A stretch of 64,000 nucleotides of DNA from Alistipes sp. Zagget8 (GTDB taxonomy: Bacteria; Bacteroidota; Bacteroidia; Bacteroidales; Rikenellaceae), in NCBI GenBank assembly GCA_001941065.1, contig MSHJ01000013.1, positions 62,001-126,000 on the forward strand. The letters are read 5' to 3'. The stretch's first letter is position 1. The number at the start of each line of letters is the position of its first letter. Below the pieces are notes generated by a model. It made no database searches and was not told where the DNA came from. It saw only the letters and a list, made by a program, of their open reading frames with translations. The position numbers and the translations under genes are program-made. Positions 10,840 to 21,500 of this stretch are shown piece by piece.

Positions 10840-12054
10840 ATGGAATTTTATACCTATAAGTTACCCAACGGCATCCGGGGCATCCACCGTCAGGTGAAGG
10901 GATCGGTGGCGCACTGTGCGCTGGTGATCGGCGCCGGAAGCCGCGACGAACACCCGGACCAGTACGGGCTGGCGCATTTCACGGAGCACGCCTTTTTCAA
11001 GGGCACCGAGCACCGCCGCGCCTGGCAGGTCAACTGCCGGCTGGAGAACCTCGGCGGGGAGCTGAACGCGTTCACCACCAAGGAGGATACGACCCTGCAC
11101 GCCACGACGCTGAAAGGCGATTTCGCCAAAGCCGCGGAGCTGATCGCCGACATCGCCTTCCGCTCGACATTCCCCGACCGGGAGCTGGAGCGCGAGAAAG
11201 AGGTGATCGTGGATGAAATAAACACCTACAAGGATTCGCCCGCCGACATGATCTACGACACGTTCGAGGACATGCTCTTCGAAGGTTCGGAGCTGGGGCA
11301 CAACATCCTGGGCCGCAAGGCGTCGCTGATGCGTTACGACGGCGACGCCATCCGCGCATTCACGGCTCGCACGCACACCACCGACCAGATGGTCTTTTCG
11401 TCGATCGGCAACTTTTCGGCCAGGACCGCCGAGGCGGTGGCGGGGCGTTATTTCGCCGACCGGACGGCGACCGTGCGCGGATTCGAACGGACCGTGCCCG
11501 CGGCCTATGCACCGTTCGAAAAGACAGTCGTGAAACACACCCACCAGACCCACTGCATCATCGGCAACCGCGCCTGCGGCATCGCCGAGGAGCAGCGGCT
11601 GCCGCTGGCCCTGCTGACGAACATCCTCGGGGGACCGTGCGCCAACTCGCTGCTGAACGTGGTCTTGCGGGAGAAGAACGGCCTGTCGTACAACATCGAG
11701 GCCAGCTACACGCCCTACGGCGACACGGGAATCGTAGCCATCTATTTCAGTTCGGACCACAGCAACGCGGAGCAGTGCATCGGGCTGATCGAAGGCCAGT
11801 TGCAGAAACTCCGCACCGTGCCGCTCACGGCACGCCAGCTGTCGATGGCCAAGAAGCAGTTCATTGCCCAGCTGGCCATTTCGAGCGAGAGCAACGAAAG
11901 CTATATGCTCGGCGCGGGCAAGAGCCTCCTGATCCACGACGACGTGGACACCATGGAGCAGGTTTACGCCAAAGTCCGCGACCTGACGGCCGTGCAGCTG
12001 ACCGAGGTGGCCGAAACGGTGTTTTCGAATATGTCACGACTCATTTACAAATAG
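10840..12054 (+). CDS. M16-family (insulinase-like) zinc peptidase
   Basis: HFTEH motif (LAHFTEHAFFKGT), downstream E; processing peptidase-like fold. Confidence 0.9.
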   Translation: MEFYTYKLPNGIRGIHRQVKGSVAHCALVIGAGSRDEHPDQYGLAHFTEHAFFKGTEHRRAWQVNCRLENLGGELNAFTTKEDTTLHATTLKGDFAKAAELIADIAFRSTFPDRELEREKEVIVDEINTYKDSPADMIYDTFEDMLFEGSELGHNILGRKASLMRYDGDAIRAFTARTHTTDQMVFSSIGNFSARTAEAVAGRYFADRTATVRGFERTVPAAYAPFEKTVVKHTHQTHCIIGNRACGIAEEQRLPLALLTNILGGPCANSLLNVVLREKNGLSYNIEASYTPYGDTGIVAIYFSSDHSNAEQCIGLIEGQLQKLRTVPLTARQLSMAKKQFIAQLAISSESNESYMLGAGKSLLIHDDVDTMEQVYAKVRDLTAVQLTEVAETVFSNMSRLIYK

Positions 12055-12055
12055 C

Positions 12056-12649
12056 ATGAAAACCGTACTGTTCGTTTTACTCGACGATTTCGCCGACTGG
12101 GAAGCGGCATTTCTCGCACCGGCGCTCCGGGCGGGCGTCATGCCGGGACGCCCGGGGCACTACGCCGTGCGATACGCAGCGCCCGGGGGAGTTCCCGTGC
12201 GCTCGATCGGCGGCCTGACCGTCACCCCCGACTGCGGCACGGAGACGCTTCCGGACGACTGCGCCGGGGTGATTCTCGTCGGCGGCATGAGCTGGGGAAA
12301 GCCCGAAGCCGAAGGGATCGCCGCGCTGGTGCGGGAGGCCCTGTCGCGCAGGATTCTCGTCGGGGCCATCTGCAACGCCGTATCGTTCCTCGCGGCACAC
12401 GGATTCCTGAACGCCGCCGAACACACCGGCAACACGCTCGGAATGCTCCGGGAGTGGGGCGGCGCAAACTACACGGGCGCCGGGCTTTTCCGGGAACGGC
12501 AGGCCGTGCGCGACGGCAGCCTCGTGACGGCCAACGGCACGGGGTATCTGGAATTCACCCGCGAATGCCTGCTCGCACTCGGAGCCGACACCCCGGAGCA
12601 GGTCGCCGCGTCGTATGCCTTCAACAAACACGGATTTTACAAAGAATAG
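12056..12649 (+). CDS. DJ-1/PfpI-family glutamine amidotransferase-like protein
   Basis: MKTVLFVLLDDFADWEAAFLAPAL...ILVGAICNAVSFLAAHGFL. Confidence 0.88.
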   Translation: MKTVLFVLLDDFADWEAAFLAPALRAGVMPGRPGHYAVRYAAPGGVPVRSIGGLTVTPDCGTETLPDDCAGVILVGGMSWGKPEAEGIAALVREALSRRILVGAICNAVSFLAAHGFLNAAEHTGNTLGMLREWGGANYTGAGLFRERQAVRDGSLVTANGTGYLEFTRECLLALGADTPEQVAASYAFNKHGFYKE

Positions 12650-12653
12650 AGAG

Positions 12654-13301
12654 ATGGACCCGCTCGAACGATACGTCCACGACTTTTCGGAACCCGAGGA
12701 GGAGCTGCTGCACGAACTGGACCGCGAGACCAACCTGCGGGCCGTGGCGCCGCGGATGCTCTCGGGGCATATCCAGGGGCGTCTGTTGGAGATGCTCGTG
12801 CGGATGGTGCGGCCCCGGAGGGTGCTCGAGATAGGAACCTTCACGGGCTACTCGGCGCTCTCGATGGCCGCGGGACTCGAGGAGGGCGCCGAACTGCACA
12901 CCGTCGAGGTGGACGACGAGCAGGAGGAGTTCATCCGCTCGTATTTCGCACGCAGTCCCCACGGGCACAAAATCACGCTCCACATCGGCTCGGCACTCGA
13001 AATCGCCCCGAAGCTGGGCGAAGAGTTCGACCTGGTGTTCATCGACGGCGACAAACGCGAATATCCCGATTATTACCGGATGCTGATGGGCGACAGCGGC
13101 AACAAGGCGCTGGTGCACAGTGGTTCGGTGCTGATCGCCGACAACATCCTCTGGTCAGGAAAGGTCGTCGAACCCATTGCCCACAACGACCGTCACACAC
13201 AGGCGCTCGTGGAGTTCAACCGCATGATAGTCGAAGACCCGCGCGTGGAGAACGTCATCGTCCCGCTGCGCGACGGGCTGAATCTGATACGCATCAAATA
13301 A
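12654..13301 (+). CDS. O-methyltransferase (SAM-dependent)
   Basis: RPRRVLEIGTFTGYSALSMAAGL...LVFIDGDKREYPDYY; start MDPLERYVHDF at 12654. Confidence 0.9.
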   Translation: MDPLERYVHDFSEPEEELLHELDRETNLRAVAPRMLSGHIQGRLLEMLVRMVRPRRVLEIGTFTGYSALSMAAGLEEGAELHTVEVDDEQEEFIRSYFARSPHGHKITLHIGSALEIAPKLGEEFDLVFIDGDKREYPDYYRMLMGDSGNKALVHSGSVLIADNILWSGKVVEPIAHNDRHTQALVEFNRMIVEDPRVENVIVPLRDGLNLIRIK

Positions 13302-13302
13302 T

Positions 13303-13623
13303 ATGAAGATCAAGGAATTGCAGGAGCGCGTCGACGCCTGGATCAGGGAGTACGGCGTGCGTTATTTCTCGGAGCTGACCAATATGGCCGTCCTGACCGA
13401 GGAGGTGGGGGAGCTGGCCCGCGTGATGGCCCGCCGATACGGCGACCAGTCGTTCAAAAAGGGCGAGACGGAAAACCTCGCCGACGAGATGGCCGACATA
13501 CTGTGGGTGTTGGTATGCCTGGCCAACCAGACGGGCGTGGACCTGACGGCCGCCGTCGAGGCCAATTTCGCCAAAAAGACCGCCCGCGACGGGGAGCGGC
13601 ATCTGAACAATCCGAAGCTGTAA
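13303..13623 (+). CDS. MazG-like nucleotide pyrophosphohydrolase
   Basis: ELTNMAVLTEEVGELARVMARRYGDQSFKKGETENLADEMADILWVLVCLAN. Confidence 0.88.
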   Translation: MKIKELQERVDAWIREYGVRYFSELTNMAVLTEEVGELARVMARRYGDQSFKKGETENLADEMADILWVLVCLANQTGVDLTAAVEANFAKKTARDGERHLNNPKL

Positions 13624-13644
13624 CAACATACGGCTTCACAAAAT

Positions 13645-13672
13645 ATAGGGAGAGCCAAATGGCTCTCCCTAT
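13645..13672. terminator. Bidirectional hairpin between convergent genes
   Basis: ATAGGGAGAGCC-AAAT-GGCTCTCCCTAT 12-bp perfect stem. Confidence 0.75.
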
Positions 13673-13691
13673 CTGCTTTACAACCGGATAA

Positions 13692-16433
13692 TTACAGTCC
13701 GGGGATGTTCGAATTCCAGTTATCTTTCAGAATCGCCGTGACGGTCGCTCCGGCCGACGCCGTCCTGGTGGCATCGTCGCAGATCGTTACGTCGGCTTTG
13801 CCGTCCACGGTGACGATCTCCGAGACATAGGCGCTCTGCACGTCCGAAGCGGCCTGAACCATTGCGGTAATGGCCCCCGTATTCTTGGAATTGGAGATCT
13901 TGACGGGATTCGTGCCGCGAATGGCCACGAGACCTGCGACAAACGGACGTCCGGCCTTGGGGTTGGAAGCTACAGTACAACCGATGTAAATTATGCCCGT
14001 ATTTTCGCACTGGTCGACCACCAGCTGGTCGGCACCTGCACCGACCAGACCGCCGGCGCTACGGTTCGTGAACCCGATGACCTTGCCGCGGTTGCTGCAA
14101 CGGGTCAGGTTGGCACACTGGTACGACACGGCGAGGAAACCGCCGAACATACCCGAGATGGTCGTATTGCTGACCACAAGCACGTCGCCTGCATTGTAGC
14201 AGTCGGTAAATTCATTGGGTGCATTCAGTTCGGGTTTCGAACCCTCGGCGATACCCATGAATCCGCCGACATAGTTGCTGATACCGACCACCTTGCCTTC
14301 GTTGTAGCAGTTGAAGGCCTTGATCGGATAGCCGCCCGAGGCACTCGCTCCGGCAAATCCGCCGATGCGGCGTGTACCGGCCACGGCGTCGGCACCGTCG
14401 GTATCGGTGACATTGCCCGTGTTGAAGCATTCCCGGAAAGTGCCGCAGGCCATACCGAACACTCCGCCGATGGAGTAGATGGCTCCGTTGGTCTTACCGA
14501 AATTGTAATCGATATTCCCGGTATTGGAGACGCGCGTAAAGGTCCACTTGCTCTTCTCCGTATTGCCTACACAACCGGCGGCATGACCTCCGCCCATGCC
14601 CAGCGCACCGTAATTAAGGGTTATATTGCCCGTATTCGAGCAGTCGGTCATCGTACCTTCAGTATCAGGAGCCACGGCACCGAGCAGTCCGCCGAGGTAC
14701 TTGATACCCTTGGTCACGACGGCGCCCGTCGTATGGCAGTCGATGTATTTCGCACCCGACTGGCGGGTATAGGCGACCAGACCGCCGTAATAGCCGCCGT
14801 TCACGGAAGCGTTGTAGGTAAAGGCGACCGACGAGGCGATGCCGTTGAGTTCGGCTCCGTCGTTGTAGACGGCCACGCCGCCGACATTGGCATCCGAGAC
14901 CGCCGAGGTAATCGTTCCGGTCAGTTTCAGGTCCCTGACCACGGCGCCCGCACCGAGTGTGTGGAACAGGCCGGCATCGGCACCCGAAGCGGCAATGCGC
15001 AGGGTGATCGTATGTCCGTTGCCGTTGAAAGTCCCCGAGAAGGGTTTCCCGGCGGCTCCGACAATCACATCGAGACCCGCCTGCGAAAGGTCGGTGTCGG
15101 CAAAGAGGTTCACCTCGCCGCCGAGGAGGAATCCGTCGATCGACGCACCCGTTGCGACGGCATTGCCGAATTCCGCAAAGTCTCCGGCATCGTGGAGTCC
15201 GTTCAGCTTGGCTTCCACCTCCACGTCCTGGGTTTCCCCGGATGCGGAGACCGCCGTAAAGACGAACATACCGGACGAAGCCGAGCCGGAAACCGCGTCA
15301 GGAGCGGTCAGCGTACAGGTCTGAGCCCCGAAATCGGGCGATGCGCTCCATCCCTCGGGCGCCGATTTGAGTTCGACTCCCGTAACGTTGATGGCCTTCA
15401 CCACGTGGATGGTCACCGCCTGTGCGAGACCGAAGCGCTGTGAAGCGACATCGAATCCGAGGACGGGCGCCGTGGCGCTCACCTTCACGCGGATCGTCAC
15501 AGGATCACCTTCGGTGCCGCGGTTGCTGACGGGCGTGAGGACGACGCTGCCTTCGGCCGCCAGATCGGCAGCGGCCTGGTCGGGAACGGAGATTTCCAGC
15601 GACAGCTTCTCCAGGTCGGGCTTCAGCGTCCAGCCCTTCGGGGCATCCGACACTTTGACATCCACGACATTCGGAGAGGCCGTGAAGGTAAAGACCTTCT
15701 TATCGCTCAGGCGGAAGGGAATCACCTCGCTGACATCCTCGTTGCAGGTCAGCACGATGGGCGCTTCGGCCACGGCGACTTTGACGACGACGGAGGCTCC
15801 CTTCGAACCGCGGCGGCTGTAAGGCGTGAGTTCGATTTCACCCTCCTCCGCGGCGGTCTCGTCGTCGGCAGCGGGGGCGGTGAGGGTCAGCACGAAACCT
15901 TCGCGCTCGGCTTTCCAGCCGGCAGGGAGTGCGGACATATCGATTCGTTCGACATTCTGAGCTTCAAACGTGAGTTTCGCCGATTCGCCGTAAGCCAGCG
16001 ACACGGGTTCGGTGAGGTCGTCGGTGCATTTCAGCACGACCTCGGCATCGACCGCCTCGACGGGAAGCGTAACCCGGACGACGGAGCCGTTGACGCCCCG
16101 CGCCGTGATGACGACATCGCCCTCGGTGGCGGCATCGCCATAGGCGCCGTCGGGCGCGGTGACGGTCACGGTGCGTTTGGGAATATCCACCGCGCAACTC
16201 CAGCCCTCAGGCACGGAGGTTTCGGTAGAGGAAATGTTCCGGGCCTGGATTTTCAGGCTGGCGGACGTATTGAAATTGAGGGTTTGCCGGGCGGTTACGG
16301 GCGTATCGTCCCCGTTGAGCACGGAGAACTCCGCATCGCTGCAATCCACGGTTAAATCCCGCTCGCAGCCGACGGCCGCAAAAAGCAACAGAAATAACAC
16401 CAGGATTCCCTTGAACAGATTCTTGGGTTTCAT
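13692..16433 (-). CDS. Large surface lipoprotein with repeated Ig/BACON-like domains and C-terminal GLUG-like beta-helix repeats
   Basis: Signal LLFAAVGC lipobox; four ~75-aa repeats ending in PVSNRGTEGDPVTIRVKV-type strands; repeated (N/C)xNxGxVxG...VGGFxG motifs. Confidence 0.75.
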   Translation of the reverse strand: MKPKNLFKGILVLFLLLFAAVGCERDLTVDCSDAEFSVLNGDDTPVTARQTLNFNTSASLKIQARNISSTETSVPEGWSCAVDIPKRTVTVTAPDGAYGDAATEGDVVITARGVNGSVVRVTLPVEAVDAEVVLKCTDDLTEPVSLAYGESAKLTFEAQNVERIDMSALPAGWKAEREGFVLTLTAPAADDETAAEEGEIELTPYSRRGSKGASVVVKVAVAEAPIVLTCNEDVSEVIPFRLSDKKVFTFTASPNVVDVKVSDAPKGWTLKPDLEKLSLEISVPDQAAADLAAEGSVVLTPVSNRGTEGDPVTIRVKVSATAPVLGFDVASQRFGLAQAVTIHVVKAINVTGVELKSAPEGWSASPDFGAQTCTLTAPDAVSGSASSGMFVFTAVSASGETQDVEVEAKLNGLHDAGDFAEFGNAVATGASIDGFLLGGEVNLFADTDLSQAGLDVIVGAAGKPFSGTFNGNGHTITLRIAASGADAGLFHTLGAGAVVRDLKLTGTITSAVSDANVGGVAVYNDGAELNGIASSVAFTYNASVNGGYYGGLVAYTRQSGAKYIDCHTTGAVVTKGIKYLGGLLGAVAPDTEGTMTDCSNTGNITLNYGALGMGGGHAAGCVGNTEKSKWTFTRVSNTGNIDYNFGKTNGAIYSIGGVFGMACGTFRECFNTGNVTDTDGADAVAGTRRIGGFAGASASGGYPIKAFNCYNEGKVVGISNYVGGFMGIAEGSKPELNAPNEFTDCYNAGDVLVVSNTTISGMFGGFLAVSYQCANLTRCSNRGKVIGFTNRSAGGLVGAGADQLVVDQCENTGIIYIGCTVASNPKAGRPFVAGLVAIRGTNPVKISNSKNTGAITAMVQAASDVQSAYVSEIVTVDGKADVTICDDATRTASAGATVTAILKDNWNSNIPGL

Positions 16434-16651
16434 TTTTTGGTTGACTTTTAAAATTTTTCTTTTCTTGAAAAAAATTTAAAAGGTATTTTCAGTGCTCCAT
16501 AATCACTATCATTAAATATGCGCAACGCGGCAAAATCCCTTATTCCGCCTGCGATTTTTTTTCGTCTAACCGCCTTTTCCTTTTATAATTAGGTATTGTG
16601 AAAAAATCATGAAAAAAGCCCCGGAACTGTTTCAAACGATAAAAATAGTTA

Positions 16652-16659
16652 TAACTTTG
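16652..16659 (+). promoter_or_regulatory. Bacteroidota -7 element (TAACTTTG) upstream of sigma factor
   Basis: TAnnTTTG match 43 bp before ATG 16703. Confidence 0.5.
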
Positions 16660-16702
16660 TTGAACCCGCACCACCGGAAAAGGCCGGGACTACAACACGA
16701 AA

Positions 16703-17291
16703 ATGAAAGCGAAAGAGACGGAAAAAGAGTTGCTGCGGCGCCTGAAACAAGGCGACCGGGAGGCTTTCGACGCCATTTACGAACGATGGGGCGGCTATGT
16801 CTACAATTTCACCTGCAAGACGCTGTTCAACAAATCGCTGGCCGAGGACATCACCCAGGAACTCTTCCTGCGGCTGTGGGAATACCGCACGCAGATCGAC
16901 GAGGAACGCAATTTCCAGGCATGGGTCTTCACCGTCGCCCGCAACCTGGTCTACCGCGAAGGACGCCGCATGCTGCTCAATTCGGCGTTTATCGACGTCG
17001 TGCAACAGGAAGGCCCCAGGAGGGGGGGAATGTACGACCGACAATATGGTGAACCTCTCGTTCACGAGCGAATACATCGCCGAACTGGTCGAACAGATGC
17101 CGCCGGCGCGTAAACGCATCTACATCCTCAGCAAACAGGAAGGGCTCTCGGTGAAGGAGATCGCCCGGCGCCTCAACCTCTCGGAAAAGACCATCGAAAC
17201 ACAGCTCTACCACGCTAATATCTTCATGCGGTCGCGGTTCCGCAACATCCATCTCTTCTGCGCCCTCCTTTTTCTGGCCACTTATAGTTGA
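16703..17291 (+). pseudogene. ECF sigma-70 factor, frameshifted at a G7 tract (17022-17028)
   Basis: Region 2 in ORF 16703-17113 (LAEDITQELFLRLWEYR); region 4 in ORF 16797-17291 (LSVKEIARRLNLSEKTIETQLYHANIFMRSRF); frames rejoin if one G is removed (…QEGPRRGECTTDNMVNLSF…). Confidence 0.85.
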
Positions 17292-17395
17292 ATCCGACAG
17301 ATTTTTTCGCAAAAAAGCGCCTGCCGGATAAGGGATTCGGAGGCGTCGCGCATATTTAATGGAAACGGCTCTTGCCGCGAACAAGACTGCATTCA

Positions 17396-18394
17396 ATGAA
17401 TAACGACCTTATATCCCTGTTGGAACGGTTTTTCAGCGGAGCGACCTCCGCCGAGGAGGAGCGCATCCTGACGGAGTGGCTGCGTGACAAATCGGAATCC
17501 GATCCCGAACTGGCCGAATACTACCGGAGCAAATGGGCCGCGACCAACGGTTCGATGGACAGCCAGACCAAAGCCCGCATTCACGCACGTATCCGCGAAA
17601 CAATCGACGGCAACGCCCCCGAAGCCCCGGCACCGCGTCCGAGGCTCCTCGGACGGCTGATTCCTTGGGCTGCAGCCGCCTGCATCGCCGTGGCGGCCTT
17701 CGCCGGATGGTACAACTACGCGAAGGTCACAGCACGCCAGGGACACCTGTTCGAAATCTACACCGAAAAGGGACAGAAAACCAACATCACGCTGCCCGAC
17801 GGCACGCGCGTATGGCTCAATTCCGCATCGAGGCTCAGCTACGACAACCGCTACAACCTCCGCAGCCGCGAGGTGAACCTCGTCGGCGAAGGCTATTTCG
17901 AGGTGGCAAAGGACCCCGAACGGCGTTTCCGCGTCAATACCGGGAACTACACCGTCGAAGCGCTGGGCACGGCGTTCAACGTCAAGTCCTATCCCGAAGA
18001 CCGGACCTCGGTGACGACGCTCTTCGAAGGAAAGGTGCGCATCGACGACGGCGACGGATTCACGACGACGCTGGACCCGATGGAGGCCGTGGCCTACGAT
18101 ACCGCAGACGGCGGATTTACCAAAAGCGTCTCGGGACGCACCCAGTTCGCCGGACTGTGGCGCAACAACGAACTGATCGTCGAAAGCGGCACGACGCTCG
18201 AGAAACTCACCGAACTGCTCGACCGCGAATACAACATCCGCTTCGAGTTCCGCTCGGAACGCATCAGGCACCTGCGTTTCGAGGGTATCATCAAGAACAA
18301 CAACCTGCAGAACGTGCTCCAACTCATCGGACTGTCCGGCGAGGTGAGCTACACGATCGAAGACAACACCGTGGTCCTCGACGAAAAACGATAG
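17396..18394 (+). CDS. FecR-family anti-sigma factor
   Basis: FEIYTEKGQKTNITLPDGTRVWLNSASRLSYDN...NLVGEGYFEVAKDPERRFRV. Confidence 0.93.
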   Translation: MNNDLISLLERFFSGATSAEEERILTEWLRDKSESDPELAEYYRSKWAATNGSMDSQTKARIHARIRETIDGNAPEAPAPRPRLLGRLIPWAAAACIAVAAFAGWYNYAKVTARQGHLFEIYTEKGQKTNITLPDGTRVWLNSASRLSYDNRYNLRSREVNLVGEGYFEVAKDPERRFRVNTGNYTVEALGTAFNVKSYPEDRTSVTTLFEGKVRIDDGDGFTTTLDPMEAVAYDTADGGFTKSVSGRTQFAGLWRNNELIVESGTTLEKLTELLDREYNIRFEFRSERIRHLRFEGIIKNNNLQNVLQLIGLSGEVSYTIEDNTVVLDEKR

Positions 18395-18579
18395 GACCCG
18401 CCGACACCGACCGACAAACCGAACCCGAATAAAGAACCTGAAAACCTCACCCGCCTATGGCATAGAACGACATTTCTCCCAGCCCCGGCTTCCCTTCGGG
18501 AACGCCCGACGGGCCCTTTAAGGTATTTTGCGGAAGGCTCCATAACCACTCCAGTTAAACTACCTTAAAACACATTACA

Positions 18580-21500
18580 ATGAGTTCAATACGCAAAACG
18601 TGCCTGGCACTGCTCGCCGTCGTGGTGTGCATGCCGCTGTGTACGTTCGCTCAGATCACCGTATCGGCCCGCAAAACGGCCATACGCTCGGTGATCCAGC
18701 AGATAGAGCGCACAAGCGAATACCGCTTTTTCTACAACTCGTCGCTGCCGGACCTCGACCGCAAAGTGGACATCGAGGTAAAGGACGCAACCATCGGCAC
18801 GACGCTCGAAAAACTCTTCGGCGGAACGGCCATCGCCTACACCGTCTCGAATTTCCAGATTTCGCTCGCGGCCAAAAAGGAAGAGGCTCCCAAGAACCTT
18901 TCGGGTGTCGTCACCAGCGACCAGGGCGAGAAGCTCGTCGGAGTGACGGTCATCGTCAAAGGTACCGGAAAAGCCTGCGCCACGAACGTCGAAGGCCGAT
19001 TCGCGTTCAGCGAACCGCTCGCCGACGCCACGCTTATCGTGCAGAGCATCGGCTACAAGACCCGCGAGGTCCCCGTGCAGGGACGCACCTCGCTCGACAT
19101 CGTGCTGAAGGAGGAATCGCTGCAGCTGGACGACGTCGTGGTGATCGGTTACGGCACGCTGGACAAGCGCGAGCTGACCTCGTCGATCACCTCGATCAAG
19201 AACAGCGACCTGCTCGGCGGAAACACCTCCTCACCGCTGCAGGCCATCGCCGGCAAGGTCCCGGGGCTGAATATCGTCTCGACATCGGGTTCCGACCCCA
19301 ACAGCAGCATCACGATCCAGCTGCGCGGCGCCAACTCGATCAAGTCGGAACAGGGCCCGCTGATCGTCGTGGACGGCATTCCAGGCGGCAACATGAACAT
19401 CCTGCAGAAAGAGGACATCGTGTCGATCGACGTGCTGAAGGATGCTTCGGCAGGTGCCATCTACGGAACGCGTGCCTCGGGCGGCATGATTCTCGTGACG
19501 ACCCGCATGGGGCAGATCGGAGCACCCGCGGTAAGCTACACGGGTGAATTCACCACCGAGACCGTCCGCCGCAAGGCCGAGGTGCTCTCGGCCGACGAAT
19601 GGCTCGCCCACGGACAGACCGACCGCGGCGGACGCACCGACTGGTTCGACGCCATCACCCGGACACCCTTCACACAGCGCCACATCGTGACGATGAGCGG
19701 CGGTACGAAAAATTTCTCGGCCTACGCTTCGCTCTTCTACAAGAACGCGCAGGGCATGACCATCCGTTCGGACAAACGCGAGATCGGCGGGCGCTTCAAT
19801 TTCAAATTCCTGACCCTGAACGACCGGCTGGAGCTGAGCGGACGCCTCAACTACGTCGACGCCAAAGCGAACATCGCACCGAGCAGTATCTTCCGCGACG
19901 CCATGAACCTCAACCCGACCATCCCGGTCTATGATCCGAACGATCAGTCGGGATACAAAATTCTTATGGGCGACGGCGAATGGAACCCGGTGGCCGTGCT
20001 GGCCCTGAGCGAAAATGCGGACCACACGGCCCGTCTCCAGGCCGACGTCAGCGCCAAGCTGAATATCTATGACGGACTGAGCACCACGCTGACCGTGGGT
20101 ACGGTGGGAACGTCGGCCAACAAGGCCTATTGGGAATCGGCCCTCCACCGCCGCAGCCGCGAAATGGCCCGCAACGGCTATGCCGAACAGAAATGGAGCA
20201 CGCAGAACACCGAGTCGCTGGAGTGGATCTTCAACTACAACAAGCTCTTCGGGGCGCATTCCATCAAGGCTGTGGCCGGTTATTCCTACCAGCGGCTGGG
20301 CCGCAAGGAGAAGTTCGAAGGCGACAACGCCAATTTTTCCGTCGACGGCACCAAGTGGTACAACATGGGCGAAGGCTCCTGGCTGAAAGAGGGCCGATCG
20401 TCGATCTACTCGCACAAGGACCCGCTGGAAACGCTGGTGGCCTATTTCGCCCGCGTCAACTACTCCTATGCCGACCGTTACCTCCTCTCGGTCAGCGCCC
20501 GGTACGAAGGTTCGTCCAAATTCGGCGAGAACAACCGCTACGGCTGGTTCCCCGCCGTGTCGGCCGCATGGCGCATCTCGAACGAGGGTTTCATGAAAAA
20601 CGTAAACTGGCTCGACGACCTGCGCATCCGCTTCGGCTACGGCCGCACGGGTAACGGCTGGTTCACGCCCGGCGTCACGACCCGCATGTACAAGTACGAC
20701 ACCAGCAGCAGCGTCGTCCGCACCTGGTATTTCAACGGCGCCTGGTCGTCGGTCTACGGACTGGCACGCAACGTCAACCCCGACCTGCAGTGGGAGACCA
20801 AGGACGAGTATAATTTCGGCGTGGATTTTCAGGTCCTGAAAGGCCGTCTGAGCGGCAAACTGGATGTCTACAAACGCAAGGTCGACAACATGATCTACGA
20901 CATCAGCGTTTCGCAGCCGCCCGCCGTCTACGACAAGACGACGATGAACGTGGGTTCGATGGAGAACAACGGTTTCGAAATCGAACTGACGGGCGTACCC
21001 GTCCGCACGAAGGACTGGAACTACACGACCTCGCTGCAGATCTCGCGCAATAAAACCCGCCTGATCACGCTGTGGGGCAGCCAGACCGTCTTCGACGATT
21101 ACGAATTCCCGACGCCGGGCAGCCCCGGCAAGGCCGTGCGGCTCGCTCCGGGCGAAGATATCGGCAGGTTCTACATCTGGAAATACGCCGGAATCGCCGA
21201 CGACGGCAGCTGGCTGCTCTACGACAAGGACAACAACATCATCCCGGCCGCACAGAAGACCCCCGAAGACAAACGGTTCATCGGTCAGGCCATGCCCGAC
21301 GTGATCCTGTCGTGGGACAACAACATCTCGTGGAAGAATTTCGACCTCTCGCTCTTCTTCCGCAGCTGGATCGGCAACGACGTCTTCAACATGACCGAGA
21401 TGTACCACGGATTGCAGTCCGCATCGGGGCAGAACACCCGCAACCGCCTCAAATCGGCCTTCGGACGCAATGCCAACATCACGGGCGAGAAGGAGCTGTG

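Noticed and set aside
8463-10859. 798-aa ORF in another frame of uvrA
   Set aside because: Low-complexity Arg/Gly/Pro translation overlapping a clear UvrA frame.
19231-21408. 725-aa minus ORF opposite SusC
   Set aside because: Antisense shadow ORF; no recognisable domain.
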